Positions 1 through 10,899 of a stretch of DNA of 64,000 nucleotides are shown here, piece after piece; positions within the stretch are counted from its first letter, which is position 1; every line of letters starts with the position of its first letter. The stretch lies in contig JAAOOA010000002.1 of the NCBI GenBank assembly GCA_012861695.1, positions 19,767,803 through 19,831,802 on the forward strand, written 5' to 3'. A program made the position numbers and the translations under genes. Under the pieces are notes generated by a model. That model was not told the origin of the DNA. It did not search any database and worked only from the letters and a program-made list of their open reading frames with translations. Source of the DNA: Trematomus loennbergii (taxonomy: Eukaryota; Chordata; Actinopteri; Perciformes; Nototheniidae).

Positions 1-758
1 TAAAACGTCTTCTTACCTTTAAAAGTCCATCACGAACGGTCTATTATGCTGCAACTCTACTGTGTTGCTGGTCGCAAAAGTTCCCCGGAAGTCAGCGGCA
101 AGCTAACTTCCAGGGAACTATTGACGGCTGCACGATCCGCCATTGCTGTAAAAAAACTGGTCCATTGGAGTGAACGGAGATGTCGTAACTATTCTATTAT
201 ACGGCTCTGGGACTGGTTAACTTCTGTGTCAGAGGATTTTAAAAACCTTTGTATCTCTCTGAATGTTACTCAGATTATAGACAGTCCTACTCGCCCTAAC
301 ATGAAGTCCCCAAATAAATCCTCCTTAATTGATCTCATTTTAACTAATGTTCCCCATAAATACTTATCTGTGGGAGTATTTGCAAATGATCTGAGTGATC
401 ACTGTGTTGTAGCCACAATTAGGGACACAAAAGTCCAAAAGGTTAAACCTCGCATTATCAGTAAGAGAGACAAAAAACATTTTGTGGAGCAGGGTTTTGT
501 TCATGATCTGTGTGCTGATGTAGAAACTGCATGGTCTTATTTTTATCTTGGTTTTATGGAAATTATAGATAGACATGCACCCCTGCGTAAATTTAGAGTG
601 AAGGGACGAGACAACACTTGGTTTTTTGCTGACTTATCTAGTCTCCTACATGAGAGAAACAAGGCCTGGGCAAAGGCTAGGAAATCAGGCTCAGAGGTAG
701 AATGGCTACGCTTTAGGCAGCTAAGAAATAGCTTCACATCACAAATAAAAAGTGCTAA
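1..758 (+). pseudogene. L2/Rex-like LINE, endonuclease part (5' fragment)
   Basis: The open frame from about 46 to 758 reads as the end of an apurinic-type endonuclease domain and the linker to reverse transcriptase of a non-LTR retrotransposon. The visible signature is a stretch with SLIDLILTN followed about 30 residues later by LSDHC, which is the usual SDH motif near the endonuclease C-terminus, then a linker rich in basic residues and tryptophan (NTWFF, HERNKAW). The frame continues after the MITE at 759-1407. The 5' part lies outside the window or is lost. Clade assignment (L2, Rex1 or CR1-like) is from recall of motif style and is not certain. The element is dead. Confidence 0.75.
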
Positions 759-1407
759 CCCCTAGATTCCACCGGGTCCGTCTGCGCCGCGTTGCGGTTT
801 TGGTCCGGCCTCCTCCGGCGTCATACCCTACCAGGCGCGTTTCAGAAGCATTTCAGAAGCGGAGCGTCTTGCCTGCCGGCTCGCAGTTTTTGTTGATTTG
901 GGCATATTTCCTGGACAGGCTACTTTGTACAGACAAAGTTAATAATAACTGTAATATTCCAGTTATAAACGACATGAATCAAAGATGTGTTGCTGTATTT
1001 TAGTGGTAAAAAAATGCATTCATCATCATAATTATTAATTTACACAGTGCCTGTAAACCGGAGGAGAACGCTGGCATTTCTCCTCCTACTTGAAAGACTA
1101 CGGAGGGAAAATTAGTTTGTGTGTGTGTGTATATATCTATATATATATATGCTATATATGCTCTGAAGGTTCCACTTCCTGCCTGCCCGACCTTACGTTA
1201 CGGCTGCGCCGCGACAAAAATAGGATTCGATCCTAATTTTAGGGGAGCCCTGCGCCGAGCCGCTTCTGGGACGCTTCTGAGCCGTAACGCGCCGCGTGTG
1301 GTGGAATAGCACCCATTGACTAGAGTTGCCGCGATCGCCGTGAGCACCGCGGCGCAGCCGTAACACGCCCGTAACGCGCCGCAGACAGACCCGGTGGAAT
1401 CTAGGGG
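759..1407. mobile_element. Non-autonomous DNA transposon (Harbinger-like MITE) inside the LINE
   Basis: The 649-bp insert begins CCCCTAGATTCCACCGGGTC and ends with the near-perfect inverted copy (GACCCGGTGGAATCTAGGGG). It is flanked on both sides by TAA (756-758 and 1408-1410), matching the TWA target duplication of PIF/Harbinger elements. Removing the insert and one TAA rejoins the LINE reading frame exactly, which supports the boundaries. The interior has no transposase, a TA-rich run near 1128-1165 and GC-rich stretches. The superfamily call rests on the 3-bp TAA duplication only. Confidence 0.75.
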
Positions 1408-1965
1408 TAAGTCTAAGTATTATCTGTCAGTTACCACAAAGAACCTGAATAATCCTGGAAAATGTTGGAAAGCCATAAAATCGATATCCACCGGTGATAT
1501 CCGTAATGAGCTACCTCCGTGCATTACCACAGCATCTGGCTCTATATCGGACAGGGCCACCATGTTAAATTGTTTTAATGAGCATTTTGTGTCCTGTGGC
1601 TCTCTGTTTGATTCTGTGACTAACTCTGCTTCTGTGAACACCACAGTCTGTGACTCTGAAAACGTGTTTTGGAAAACCCTTTTAGTTTTACTCCTTTTAC
1701 TGTTGATGTTGTTCGTGAAGCTTTAACCAAGTTAGATCCTAAGAAACCGGCCGGCCCGGACAACGTAGAACCTTTATTTTTAAAGATAGCTGCAGATTGT
1801 ATTGCTCCACCTCTCACTACTCTTTTTAACCTCTCCCTCAGCACAAATACAATTCCAAAATTGTGGAAGTCAGCGTATGTCCTGCCTTTGCTGAAAGGAG
1901 GGGAGGCCACTTTATTAAATAATTATAGGCCCATCTCTAAATTATCAGTTCTGGCTAAGGTTCTC
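1408..1965 (+). pseudogene. L2/Rex-like LINE, N-terminal reverse transcriptase fragment
   Basis: This continues the LINE after the MITE. The frame near 1411-1665 is the linker ahead of the polymerase (PGKCWKAIKSI, then LNCFNEHFV). After a one-base frame change near 1665 the next frame carries the RT start motif LDPKKPAGPDN, then LWKSAYVLPLLKGG and LLNNYRPIS. Homology stops at about 1965, before the catalytic palm motif, where unrelated LTR-like sequence begins. The element therefore lacks its active site, carries a frameshift and is truncated at the 3' end. Confidence 0.8.
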
Positions 1966-2175
1966 TGTGCCAAGTGCCAGATCGTTTTGATTCTTGTGTT
2001 GCCTGTCAGCCAGTTGTGTTCTGTGCTACGGTGAATTTAGGTTAGCTTTTTGAGAAGTAATTTGACTGTTTTTGTATTATCTTGTAAAATCACCACAAGT
2101 AAATCCTTTTTTGGAATCATCTTTTGTCTGGAGTCGTGCATTTGGGTCCTATCATTTTTGTGTGTGCCCCAGTCG
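1966..2175 (+). mobile_element. Possible 3' part of a gypsy-type LTR
   Basis: This short AT-rich stretch ends GTAACA near 2175 and lies immediately upstream of a gag-like coding scrap. That is the arrangement expected for the end of a 5' LTR followed by gag in a Ty3/gypsy element. The 5' part of the LTR is missing at the junction with the LINE, and no primer binding site was confirmed. Confidence 0.4.
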
Positions 2176-2183
2176 TAACATTA

Positions 2184-2398
2184 CGATCTGGCCAACAACA
2201 TCTCAGCCAACTTTCAAACCCTGAGAGCAGCGCTCTGTTCTCAGGCTCAACGCCTGCGGCAGCAGGAGGAGGACATGACGGGCATAAACCAGGGAGTGAA
2301 GGCCCTGACTGACAGCCAGAGTGAGTTTCGTGGTGCGGTTACGACGCAGATCAATCGTCTGGCTGAACAGTTCCATAATATACTCACTCGTTTGTAGT
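2184..2398 (+). pseudogene. Gag N-terminal fragment of a gypsy-like retrotransposon
   Basis: In the frame starting near 2184 there are about 70 codons ending at TAG 2396-2398. They encode a hydrophilic, probably helical peptide with regularly spaced leucines, glutamines and basic residues (QRLRQQEEDM, NRLAEQFHNI). Fish gypsy Gag proteins begin with such a coiled-coil-like segment, and the LTR-like sequence just upstream agrees. No capsid, nucleocapsid or pol follows because a hAT element begins at about 2396. The identification is by style and position, not by a diagnostic motif. Confidence 0.4.
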
Positions 2399-2950
2399 GA
2401 TGGGTACCGAGCCCCGGTATTAAACGGGCCCCGGGGCTGAATTATTAAAGACCGTGGTACCGTTAAGCTCCGACGTTATCGGTCTTTTTATCGGTACTGG
2501 AGACATCTAAAAAATATGTCATGTGTATTATTGCTACACAAACATTATATTGCAGTTTTAGTGTCGCCAACTCCGTTTCTAATACGCAAAAAGACTGCAA
2601 AATGCGTCATTTTTTGTATTTTCGATCTCTCCAATCCAGACGAGAGATCTCTCTCCCCCGTCTGTGTGCGAGGGGGCGGGGCAGTTTACACACACGCAGC
2701 TGCATGCAGCAACACACACACACACGGAGGAGATGGCGGAGAGAACGCGCTCCGAGGTGTGGTTAAACTTTACCTGTCTCGCTCGTTGCCTAAAGTGCAA
2801 TAAGAGTTTAGCATGTCAGGGCGGTAACACGAGCAATTTGTCTAAACATCTTGCAAAAGTGCACCACGTTCAGACGGAGGAATGCACCGGGTTCGACTGT
2901 CTCTCTAGTAGCTCTGTTGCCCCATCCACGAGTCACGTTTCCACGTCAGG
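2396..2950 (+). mobile_element. 5' end of a hAT transposon, truncated by the retroviral LTR
   Basis: The left end reads TAGTGATGGGTACCGAGCC, close to the CAGNGNTGGG ends of hAT elements. It leads into a leader and a BED zinc finger coding region at 2733. A short CA-rich run lies at 2711-2725. The element stops abruptly at 2950 where the LTR starts, and no right end is seen in the window. Confidence 0.65.
2733..2950 (+). pseudogene. hAT transposase, N-terminal BED zinc finger fragment
   Basis: The ATG at 2733 opens a 72-codon fragment that begins MAERTRSEVW. A tryptophan at residue 10 is followed by a CxxC pair in RCLKCNKSL and then NTSNLSKHLAKVH, which together form the aromatic, CxxC and HxxxxH pattern of a BED finger. 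BED fingers are DNA-binding modules at the start of many hAT transposases. The remainder, including the RNase H-like catalytic domain and the dimerisation domain, is absent because the retroviral LTR begins at 2951. A host ZBED-type gene is less likely because hAT-like terminal sequence lies 340 bp upstream. Confidence 0.7.
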
Positions 2951-3734
2951 TGTTATGTATTGTTGATAATTCGTGATCTTCTCGCTCCCAGGAAAGAAAC
3001 TTAAAATAACGAGACTAATGGAGTCTCTGAAAAGGTTCAAATGGGTAGTTTAATTAAGTAACGTGGTTAAAGAACAAGCATGGTGATGGAAAGACAAAGC
3101 CGGTGTTGTCTTGGAGGTAGGCTGCAGCGTAGAAAAGAGAGCGAGTTATCTTCCGTCCTGCCTTTATTCCCGTCTTGTTGTCCCCCGCTGTGAAGTAGTG
3201 GGTCCGCCCTTCTCATCTTGTGGGTTCGATATCGCGAGAGCACAGATGATTTCGACATTGGTATTCTCTGCCTATTTCCTTAAGCATTCTCTCCTCCTTA
3301 TCTCTGTCATGACTTTCTATTTAATACCTTATAAACAGCTGTAATCGTTAGTTTAGAAGTCCTAGAAACACTTTTACGACACCGTTCTCGTTTACGGTAG
3401 CTCCCTCTGACGTCATAGCTACTCACGTAATGTGTAAACACTCCATGATCAACTGTTCCTTTATCTAATATTCAGCAGTAATAATATCTTAACGTCTATC
3501 GATGTAGTGTTAAAGTCCGTTCGTTTTTGGTGTATAACACTCCAAGTCACTTTCACTTTACATTCAGAAAACGCAACATTTAGTCACATGCAAACCAGAT
3601 AAAAGATTTTCAGAATAAAAGCTTGGCATTGATTTCCTGAGAACTTCCGGGTTTTTCCACAATAAAACAGCTTTAAACTGACGATATGTTTTAGACTGAA
3701 TTATGCTGTTTAACATTGATTTTAATTTCTAACA
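2951..3734 (-). mobile_element. 3' LTR of an endogenous retrovirus
   Basis: The 784-bp block is bounded by TGTTA at 2951 and TAACA at 3734, the usual TG...CA ends with a short inverted repeat. On the minus strand it is preceded by a purine tract (3748-3735), as expected for a 3' LTR. On that strand it also contains a TATA-like TTATAAG and, further on, AATAAA followed by about 210 bp to the end, giving U3, R and U5 in the right order. It interrupts the hAT element at 2950. No matching 5' LTR was found. Confidence 0.7.
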
Positions 3735-5035
3735 ATCCCTCCTTTCACACCATTTAAGGTGTGAACACAATACTAAAATAATAAGTTCTTCATCTGACTG
3801 CTTTTAAACTGACGGTATGTTTTAGACTAAATCATGCCATAAAACATTGAATTTTAATTTCTAACAATCCCTCCTTTCACACCTTTTAAGGTGTGAACAC
3901 AATACTGAAAGTAATGAGTTCTTCATCTGAACTGTGCATAGTACATATCTCATATCAAAAAACATACAATCAGAATGTAATGGCTTAAATAACCATCATC
4001 AAAAATACAACAAATACAAAAATACTTTGGCTGGTCTTCAAACATAAAAGTTTTCCCTTGTGCATAACTTCTAGTTTTAATCATTCAATATAGCAGCAAC
4101 TTGTGGTATTGGAACATTTCTTACTCCCTCCTTTCACAGAAACCGTTCCCATACCACATTCAGTTGTTAAGGCACTTGTTATACAAAGCATAAAAAACAT
4201 ACAATTTAAAAATCGCATCACTAATAACAGTATAAAACATAAGAGAAACTATTTTAGAATAGTGTGGTAAGAAAAAGAAAAAACACAAAACTTGGTGTAG
4301 GAATGGTATAAAGTAAATAAAAATAAACTATTCTTGGAATAGTGTACAGTAAATTGAAATGGATTCACTCCATTTTAGTATTGCAACTGGTTCACTTTTT
4401 TACATGATTTCATCATTTAAAAGATCAGCTTAGCTGGACATTCGCTGGACATTCATTGAACAATCTCATCTCTGAATATCCCTATCATTTAACATCATTT
4501 AAACAAACTCATCATTTTCATCTATATCTGTGTACGGGTTGGGTCGTCTTGTTCTGCTAGCAATTGAAACTGTTCCCTTATGAGAAATGTACCCTCCCCC
4601 CTTTCATACTTTTTAAAGTATGAAAGTAATATGTTCTCTAGAAAAGGCCGTGGTGATCAATCGGTACGTTAGGGTAGGTACATGGAATGCAACTCCAACA
4701 TCTAGCACTCCCCTGGGCCCCCCTATGCTATCCTTACCATCAAACATCTACTCTGGGATACGGCATTTCAGACAGTCATTTCTGGGAGAAGATTTTGGTC
4801 AGTTACAACAATTGGAGAATTTCATCACTTATGGTTCCTACTTCATTACCTGTGGTCTGTTCTAATGCAGTGATAAAGTTCCTTAAATGGTGTGAAAACC
4901 GGTGGAATATCAATAACTCATTATACTAATTTATCTTCAATTCTAGTCTACTTAAAGAACTATGCTAACCCCTTTAACAGTGTGTGGAACCCTGGGTGTC
5001 CGAGCATGTAACAGTTACTCCCTCCTTTATCAAGG
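3735..5035 (-). repeat. Repeated purine-tract modules, two with adjacent palindromes
   Basis: The LTR-edge motif (plus strand ATCCCTCCTTTCAC) at 3735 recurs near 3870 within an approximately 135-bp tandem duplication. Related CTCCCTCCTTT or CCCTCCCCCCTTT tracts lie near 4128, 4593 and 5012. At 3735, 3870 and 4593 the tract runs into a palindrome, TTCACACC...GGTGTGAA in the first two and TTTCATACTTT...AAAGTATGAAA in the third. On the minus strand these are purine tracts of the kind used to prime retroviral plus-strand synthesis. Confidence 0.5.
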
Positions 5036-7070
5036 ATTTTAAAAACAGAAGTTACTTCATCAATGGTTTGTAGTTCAATTTAGGAATTTTCACTTATGGC
5101 GGATATGTTTCTACTTTAAATAACATCTCTAAATTTCAGGTCATCCCTGATTAAATGGATGACCATCAGGAGGTGGTGGCGCTTGTCTTTTAAACTCATA
5201 ATTTGGTGCCGTGCGCTCCCTGTGAAGCTACAAGTAAGATTTAAAACAACTGCTGGGTGGGTTGAGTGACCCCTTCTCTCTAAACGATATGGGTTGTCAA
5301 AAATATGCATCATTGCAATGAGTGATCCAAGGCCCCGCATGTATTACTCCCAATTATATTGCTTTTTCCAAAATTAAATTTGCAATCGCTCTTTGCCCAG
5401 TGTCCTTTAAAACTCTACATCTTGGACAAACAAATGTTATTTCCACCTCAACAGTTCTCCTATGGTAATAACTATGCTACAATGGCGAAAACAATACTTT
5501 AGATTGGGATACTATATTTGGCTTGGTATTAGCTCTCCCTTTAACATTTTCCAACTAACACAGATTTGTCTGTTCTTATAGAGTGGTCACTAAAACTATC
5601 CCTTTAGCTGTAGATCAATATTGTAACACATTAGATCTCTACCAAATTCACCCATGAATAAATCTCTTAGGGAATAATTCGTTTCCATGATGGAAAGATT
5701 GAAAAATATGTTCTACTCTGTACTCCTAAGTCCCACAACACTCACTGCTTAAAGTGTAAAGTGTGGTGAATATTTCCATCATGTCTACCCCTTTATCTCA
5801 CAGTACCCTCAGTGTGTTTTAGGATTATTTCCTCATTTTACTTTAACAGTTTCCTCTTTATTACTATTTTAATTTACCAATTTATTAATTCATGGCTAAT
5901 AAATCTTTTTGTCTTTACGTATTTATCAAGTCAATTCAAGTTTGTTTGTGAATAAGTGTGTTTATGTATAAACTCACTCACTCCCGTTGTCCTTTTCTCC
6001 TCCTCTTGTTGTCTCAAGCCACGACCCCCTCACATTCTGTTAGACCATGCCAACTCCTCTGGTTCTGTCTTCTCAGGTTCCGTCTTCTCCTCAGTCCATC
6101 AGCTCTTGAATCCTTCCGCTGGTACTCTTTTCAGTGGCCCAACTGCTTTGCATTTCATCTCCTTCTTTACAGTCTCTTCGCTGTTGTATGGAGGACGTAT
6201 TCTGCTCTCATGTCCCACACTCTGCTCTTGTGCCAATCTCGTGGCTCAGCTTGGAACTTCATGTCCTGTGGCGACTGATGAGAGTATGCCTCTATGTCAG
6301 CATGCTGTTCTGGTTCTGGATGCCTCAGGTGGAGAAGGTTCTGGATGGAGTCTTGTCGTTGTTGGTTCAGCTCTGGTTCTGTCTGTTCGATGGAGAGGAG
6401 GAGGAGTCTCCTATAGTGAGGTCTTTTGTCTGATAGGGGTCGTAGCAGTCTGACAGGCAGAGAGAGAGAGAGTCCAGGTCTCGGGACGCATTACCTATAG
6501 AAATTCTAACACACTGAGGTAAAGTAAATCCAACCTTCTCCACTCTATCTTCTAATCATACTATCTGTTTTAAATGTTAAATGCCATCTAAACACAATTA
6601 ATGTCTACTAATAAATGTACTATATCTCTAAACATTGTTTTTTCTCCCACTGTAACACATCTACTCCAAATAACTCTTTCAGGAAACCATTTTCTTCTAT
6701 AAATTGAAATAGTTACATGTTTCAAACACCACATGTTTCACACACTATAAAAGGACGTCCCCATATATTCTCCAATATTTTAAATCTCACTATTACTTAG
6801 AGCAATAGTAACTTTTGTGACTGGATACATCTGTGCACAGTCGCCACAATCTGTTGGGGAATTTTGTTCATAGAGTTTGTACATACAGTTGTCCTCGTGG
6901 GTTAGTACCCTGTTTCTACTGTAATAACTTTTCAATAATTGTGCTCAGGTCACCAGTCGGTTGTCCATAGTCTTAACGGGGGTGTTTCTGGTACAGACTA
7001 AAACATGAATCCAGTGTATTTGGAGATTCCCCTAAATTGTAAATTCCCATCACTTACATATTCCGATCAC
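5036..7070 (-). other. Decayed retroviral interior; no intact gene seen
   Basis: Between the purine-tract modules and the membrane-anchor fragment I find no convincing gene. On the minus strand a run of about 75 codons without stops near 6420-6195 encodes a hydrophilic peptide that I cannot assign. The plus-strand open frames at 5956-6453 are low-complexity and have no recognisable domain. Position between a retroviral 3' LTR and an Env-leader-like fragment suggests decayed env or accessory sequence, but nothing in it proves this. Confidence 0.35.
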
Positions 7071-7370
7071 TTAAACCCATCTCATCATTTGGTACAAGAA
7101 CTGCATATAGGGGGGGTGAATCATCTTGATTGTAACCTCCTCTTCTTTGGGAACGAGTATTTCTAACTCCTCCTCTTGTTGCTCAACTGATCTTTTGGCT
7201 CTGGGGATAAGTGAAAGTCTCTGAAACACAGCTGGTGTTTTGTTAGTGATGTGGGCATTTTCTACGAGTGAACTAATGGATCCATGTCTTTCATGATATT
7301 GTACTCCCCATCCAACCAGAAAGGTGCCAAGTGTAATGAGCACAATCAACAATGCTATTCTGACTCTTAT
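7071..7370 (-). pseudogene. Signal-anchor fragment, possibly retroviral Env leader
   Basis: On the minus strand an open frame enters from the mobile element at 7370 and runs to a stop at 7071. It has basic residues, then about 18 strongly hydrophobic residues (LLIVLITLGTFLVGW), then a polar acidic stretch containing a basic RAKR that resembles a furin-type site. This fits the cytoplasmic tail, signal anchor and processing site of a type II membrane leader such as a retroviral Env leader, and the retroviral LTR lies downstream on the same strand. The only upstream methionine (7394) belongs to the inserted element, so the original N-terminus is gone. A truncated host membrane protein is an alternative. 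Confidence 0.35.
7366..7370 (+). other. Left core CTTAT of copy 1 (target/element junction)
   Basis: CTTAT is the only sequence shared by the left flank of copy 1, the copy 1-copy 2 junction and the right edge of copy 2. It is the candidate crossover core. Confidence 0.6.
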
Positions 7371-7461
7371 CCCTCTTAGGTGCCTTGCAAACAATGGACG
7401 TCCGCTCTCGGGAGCGTCGGAGTGGTGCGGTCACCCTAAGTGACAGACCTAAAGTATCCGG

Positions 7462-7830
7462 GATTCAGGCATCTTCCCTGGCTTGTACATTTTTGGTGAT
7501 GCGCCCTGGAGATATCAGCCTATTTTTAACAACTTTTCCCAGCTTTTCAAACATTTATTCCGGGGTTTTAGCCAGTCATTTTGCAAGAAATCATTTAACA
7601 TTAACGGTCTCCTGAAAAAGCACATATTCTGTGCATTTTCAGGAGAGCGTCTATGTTAAATAATTTCGTGCAAAATGACTGTCTAAAACTCTCTTCCAGA
7701 CATTTAAAAATACTTTCCCCGACCATTTAAACATTATTTCTGGGTGGTAAAGTGCAGTTAAGCGGCCTGGAGGTATTATACTATTTCAAACAACTTTTCC
7801 CCGCCTTTCAAAGACTTATTCCTGGGTACA
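7462..7830 (+). repeat. 5' subterminal repeats of copy 1 (forward orientation)
   Basis: Two diverged direct repeats lie here, one around 7462-7565 and one around 7735-7830. Each contains a version of GCGCCCTGGAGRTAT, CTATTT and ACTTTTCCC. The first starts with GATTCAGGCATCTTCCCTGG, whose reverse complement occurs at the 3' end near 19660. They are versions of the 80-bp unit that forms the array behind the gene, in opposite orientation. Confidence 0.65.
7566..7688. repeat. Long imperfect hairpin near the 5' end of copy 1
   Basis: Two arms of about 58 bases, starting TTTTAGCCAGTCATTTTGCA and ending with the near inverse TGCAAAATGACTGTCTAAAA, are separated by a few bases around TATTC. Mismatches are scattered. 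The structure is conserved in copies 2 (20085-20207) and 3 (41871-41992). Confidence 0.75.
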
Positions 7831-9440
7831 AGTGTTATCTTTCCCCCCCTGGGTGTGTGTGAGACAAGTGAAGTGAGTCAGCCTGCCAACAAGCAGCAGT
7901 GTGCTGTCATTTGAAACATGTTCCCCACACTGTGACTATGCTGTACCTGTTTCGAGCACTCTTTCCTGGGTCAATGTGTCCTCTTTCTCCCCCCTGGGTG
8001 TGTGTGAGACAAGTGAAGTGAGTCAGCCTGCCAACAAGCAGCAGTGTGCTGTCATTTGAAACATGTTCCCCACACTGTGACTATGCTTAGCCAGCTTTCG
8101 AGCACTCTTTCCTGGGTCAATGTGTCCTCTTTCTCCCCCCCCTGGGTGTGTGTGAGACAAGTGAAGTGAGTCAGCCTGCCAACAAGCAGCAGTGTGCTGT
8201 CATTTGAAACATGTTCCCCCACAGTTTAACACACTTTTACCTGTGTTTTGAGGCTTCTTTCCTGGGTCAATGTGTCCTCTTTCTCCCCCCTGGGTGTGTG
8301 TGAGACAAGTGAAGTGAGTCAGCCTGCCAACAAGCAGCAGTGTGCTGTCATTTGAAACATGTTCCTCCACACTGTGACTATGCTGTAGCCAGCTTTCGAG
8401 CACTCTTTCCTGGGTCAATGTGTCCTCTTTCTCCCCCCCTGGGTGTGTGTGAGACCAGTGAAGTGAGTCAGCCTGCCAACAAGCAGCAGTGTGCTGTCAT
8501 TTGAAACATGTTCCCCACTGTGACTATGCTTACCAGTTTCGAGCTCTTTCCTGGGTCAATGTGTCCTCTTTCTCCCCCCTGGGTGTGTGTGAGACCAGTG
8601 AAGTGAGTCAGCCTGCCAACAAGCAGCAGTGTGCTGTCATTTGAAACATGTTCCCCCACTTTACACAGTTTTACCTGTGTTTTGAGCTTTTTCCTGGGTC
8701 AATGTGTCCTCTTTCTCCCCCCTGGGTGTGTGTGTGAGACCAGTGAAGTGAGTCAGCCTGCCAACAAGCAGCAGTGTGCTGTCATTTGAAACATGTTCCC
8801 CACACTGTGACTATGCTGTAGCCAGCTTTCGAGCACTCTTTCCTGGGTCAATGTGTCCTCTTTCTCCCCCCCTGGGTGTGTGTGAGACCAGTGAAGTGAG
8901 TCAGCCTGCCAACAAGCAGCAGTGTGCTGTCATTTGAAACATGTTCCCCACAGTTTAACACAGTTTTACCTGTGTTTTGAGGCTTCTTTCCTGGGTCAAT
9001 GTGTCCTCTTTCTCCCCCCTGGGTGTGTGTGTGAGACATGAAGTGAGTCAGCCTGCCAACAAGCAGCAGTGTGCTGTCATTTGAAACATGTTCCTCCACA
9101 CTGTGACTATGCTGTAGCCAGCTTTCGAGCACTCTTTCCTGGGTAATGTGTCCTCTTTCTCCCCCCCCTGGGTGTGTGTGAGACCAGTGAAGTGAGTCAG
9201 CCTGCCAACAAGCAGCAGTGTGCTGTCATTTGAAACATGTTCCCCCACACTTTAACACAGTTTTACCTGTGTTTTGAGGCTTCTTTCCTGGGTCAATGTG
9301 TCCTCTTTCTCCCCCCTGGGTGTGTGTGAGACCAGTGAAGTGAGTCAGCCTGCCAACAAGCAGCAGTGTGCTGTCATTTGAAACATATTCCTCCACACTG
9401 TGACTATGCTGTCCAGCTTTCGAGCACTCTTTCCTGGGTC
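7830..9440 (+). repeat. Tandem array A, about 148-bp units with TGAGTCAGC sites (copy 1)
   Basis: About 11 units are marked by GTGAGTCAGCCTGCCAACAA near 7874, 8016, 8166, 8317, 8462, 8604, 8748, 8895, 9044, 9189 and 9338. Unit length varies slightly through small indels in the C-run and near the ACTGTGACTATGCTG segment. The short minus-strand frames across the array are repeat artefacts. Confidence 0.9.
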
Positions 9441-10470
9441 GAAAAGACATGTGCTGTAACCTGGTTCTCTCCCAGTACTGGGTACTAGTCAATGCCACTA
9501 TCACCACCACATTTAAACCAGATGAAGTGGTAGTTATCCGGGGTGCTGCAGAGTCTTTTTCAGGCTCCTCTCCACAATTGTCCCCCTAAAATGATTTTAA
9601 AATCATTATTTTTGCATTTAAATGCATGTATTCTATCATTTATATGGTTCCCCAACACAATGCACATAGTCTGGAGCTCACTGGGGTCCTGCATATCATT
9701 TAATCAGGCGTTTTAACACTTTTTCCCATGAAAATGATTTTTAATCACTATCATGGGGCTATGAAAATAAAATTCCCGGTAATGCAGAGCACAAGTGCAC
9801 CTTTTACTATTTAAATGTATTTGTATTATATATATTTGGGCTAGAAAGGGGACCTCTCTGGGATTTAGTCAGTTTATGGAGCTTTGCCCACAAATCCTGG
9901 ATGATCCAGGCCGAATTTGGGTGCTCTTAGGCGGCCTGCCAGGCGTCCCCACCCGTGGAAAGCAAAAAAAAGTGAAGAAAACGCTTAATTATATCTTAAA
10001 ACAGAGTCATTTTCAGGCTCCTCTCCACAATTGTCCCCCTAAAATGATTTTAAATCATTATTTTTGCATTTGAATGCATTTATTCTATCATTTATATGGT
10101 TCCCCAACACAATGCACATAGTCTGGAGCTCACTGGGGTCCTGCATATAATTTAATCAGGCGTTTTAACACTTTTTCCCATGAAAATGATTTTTAATCAC
10201 TATCATGGGGCTATGAAAATAAAATTCCGGGTAATGCAGAGCACAAGTGCACCTTTTACTATTTAAATGTATTTGTATTATATATATTTGGGCTAGGTAG
10301 GGGACCTCTCTGGGTGATTTAGTCAGTTTATGGATTTTTTCCCACAAATCCTGGATGATCCAGGCCGAATTTGGGTGCTCATAGGCGGCCTGCCAGGCGC
10401 CCCCACCCGTGGAGCAAAAAAAAAAGTGAAGAAAACGCTTAATTATATCTTAAAATAATCAAAAATGAAG
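9441..10470 (+). repeat. Two-unit direct repeat of about 453 bp (copy 1)
   Basis: The block beginning GGCTCCTCTCCACAATTGTC at about 9562 recurs at about 10015. Both units contain the ATCATTTATATGG and AATTTGGGTGCTC segments and end in an A-run. Copy 3 has only one unit, so the duplication is variable within the family. No gene is seen. Confidence 0.85.
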
Positions 10471-10541
10471 TTTTGAAAAATTGTGAAATTTTTTCTAAGT
10501 GCCAACGGGAGTAGTGGCCAGGTGTTTGGCGCTTCGGGCCG

Positions 10542-10587
10542 ATTTTTCCCCTTCTCCGATGGTTGGTACAACGGAGAAGGGGAAAAA
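10542..10587. repeat. Perfect 16-bp inverted repeat (copy 1)
   Basis: TTTTTCCCCTTCTCCG and its exact reverse complement are separated by 13 bases. The same structure is present in copy 2 near 22179-22224 and in copy 3 near 40010-40055. Confidence 0.85.
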
Positions 10588-10899
10588 GTCCCTGGGCTTC
10601 ATTTCCACTTCTCTGTAAAAAGATTCATCCATGTTTTTCAGACTACCTTCCGCACGAAATCAGAAACCCAGTTTTTGGGTGGACTCAGAAAAAATACGGC
10701 TGTTGGAAATCATGGAAGAATGTATCCGCTCACCAAGCACTCTGAGTGGGCCTCATTTTGTGCCTCAAGACCCCCCAGCCTGGTTCTCCCAACACTTGGA
10801 GGAATGCGAGGGCACTTTTGCAGGTGACTCTACCCGATTATGAGGCTCTATTTTGGGGCTTATTTTTTACATTTTCCCGGTTCTCCAAATAGTTTAAGT

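Noticed and set aside
5956..6453. Overlapping plus-strand frames up to 165 codons
   Set aside because: Low-complexity Ser/Leu/Cys-rich translations on the strand opposite to the retroviral remnant, with no recognisable domain.
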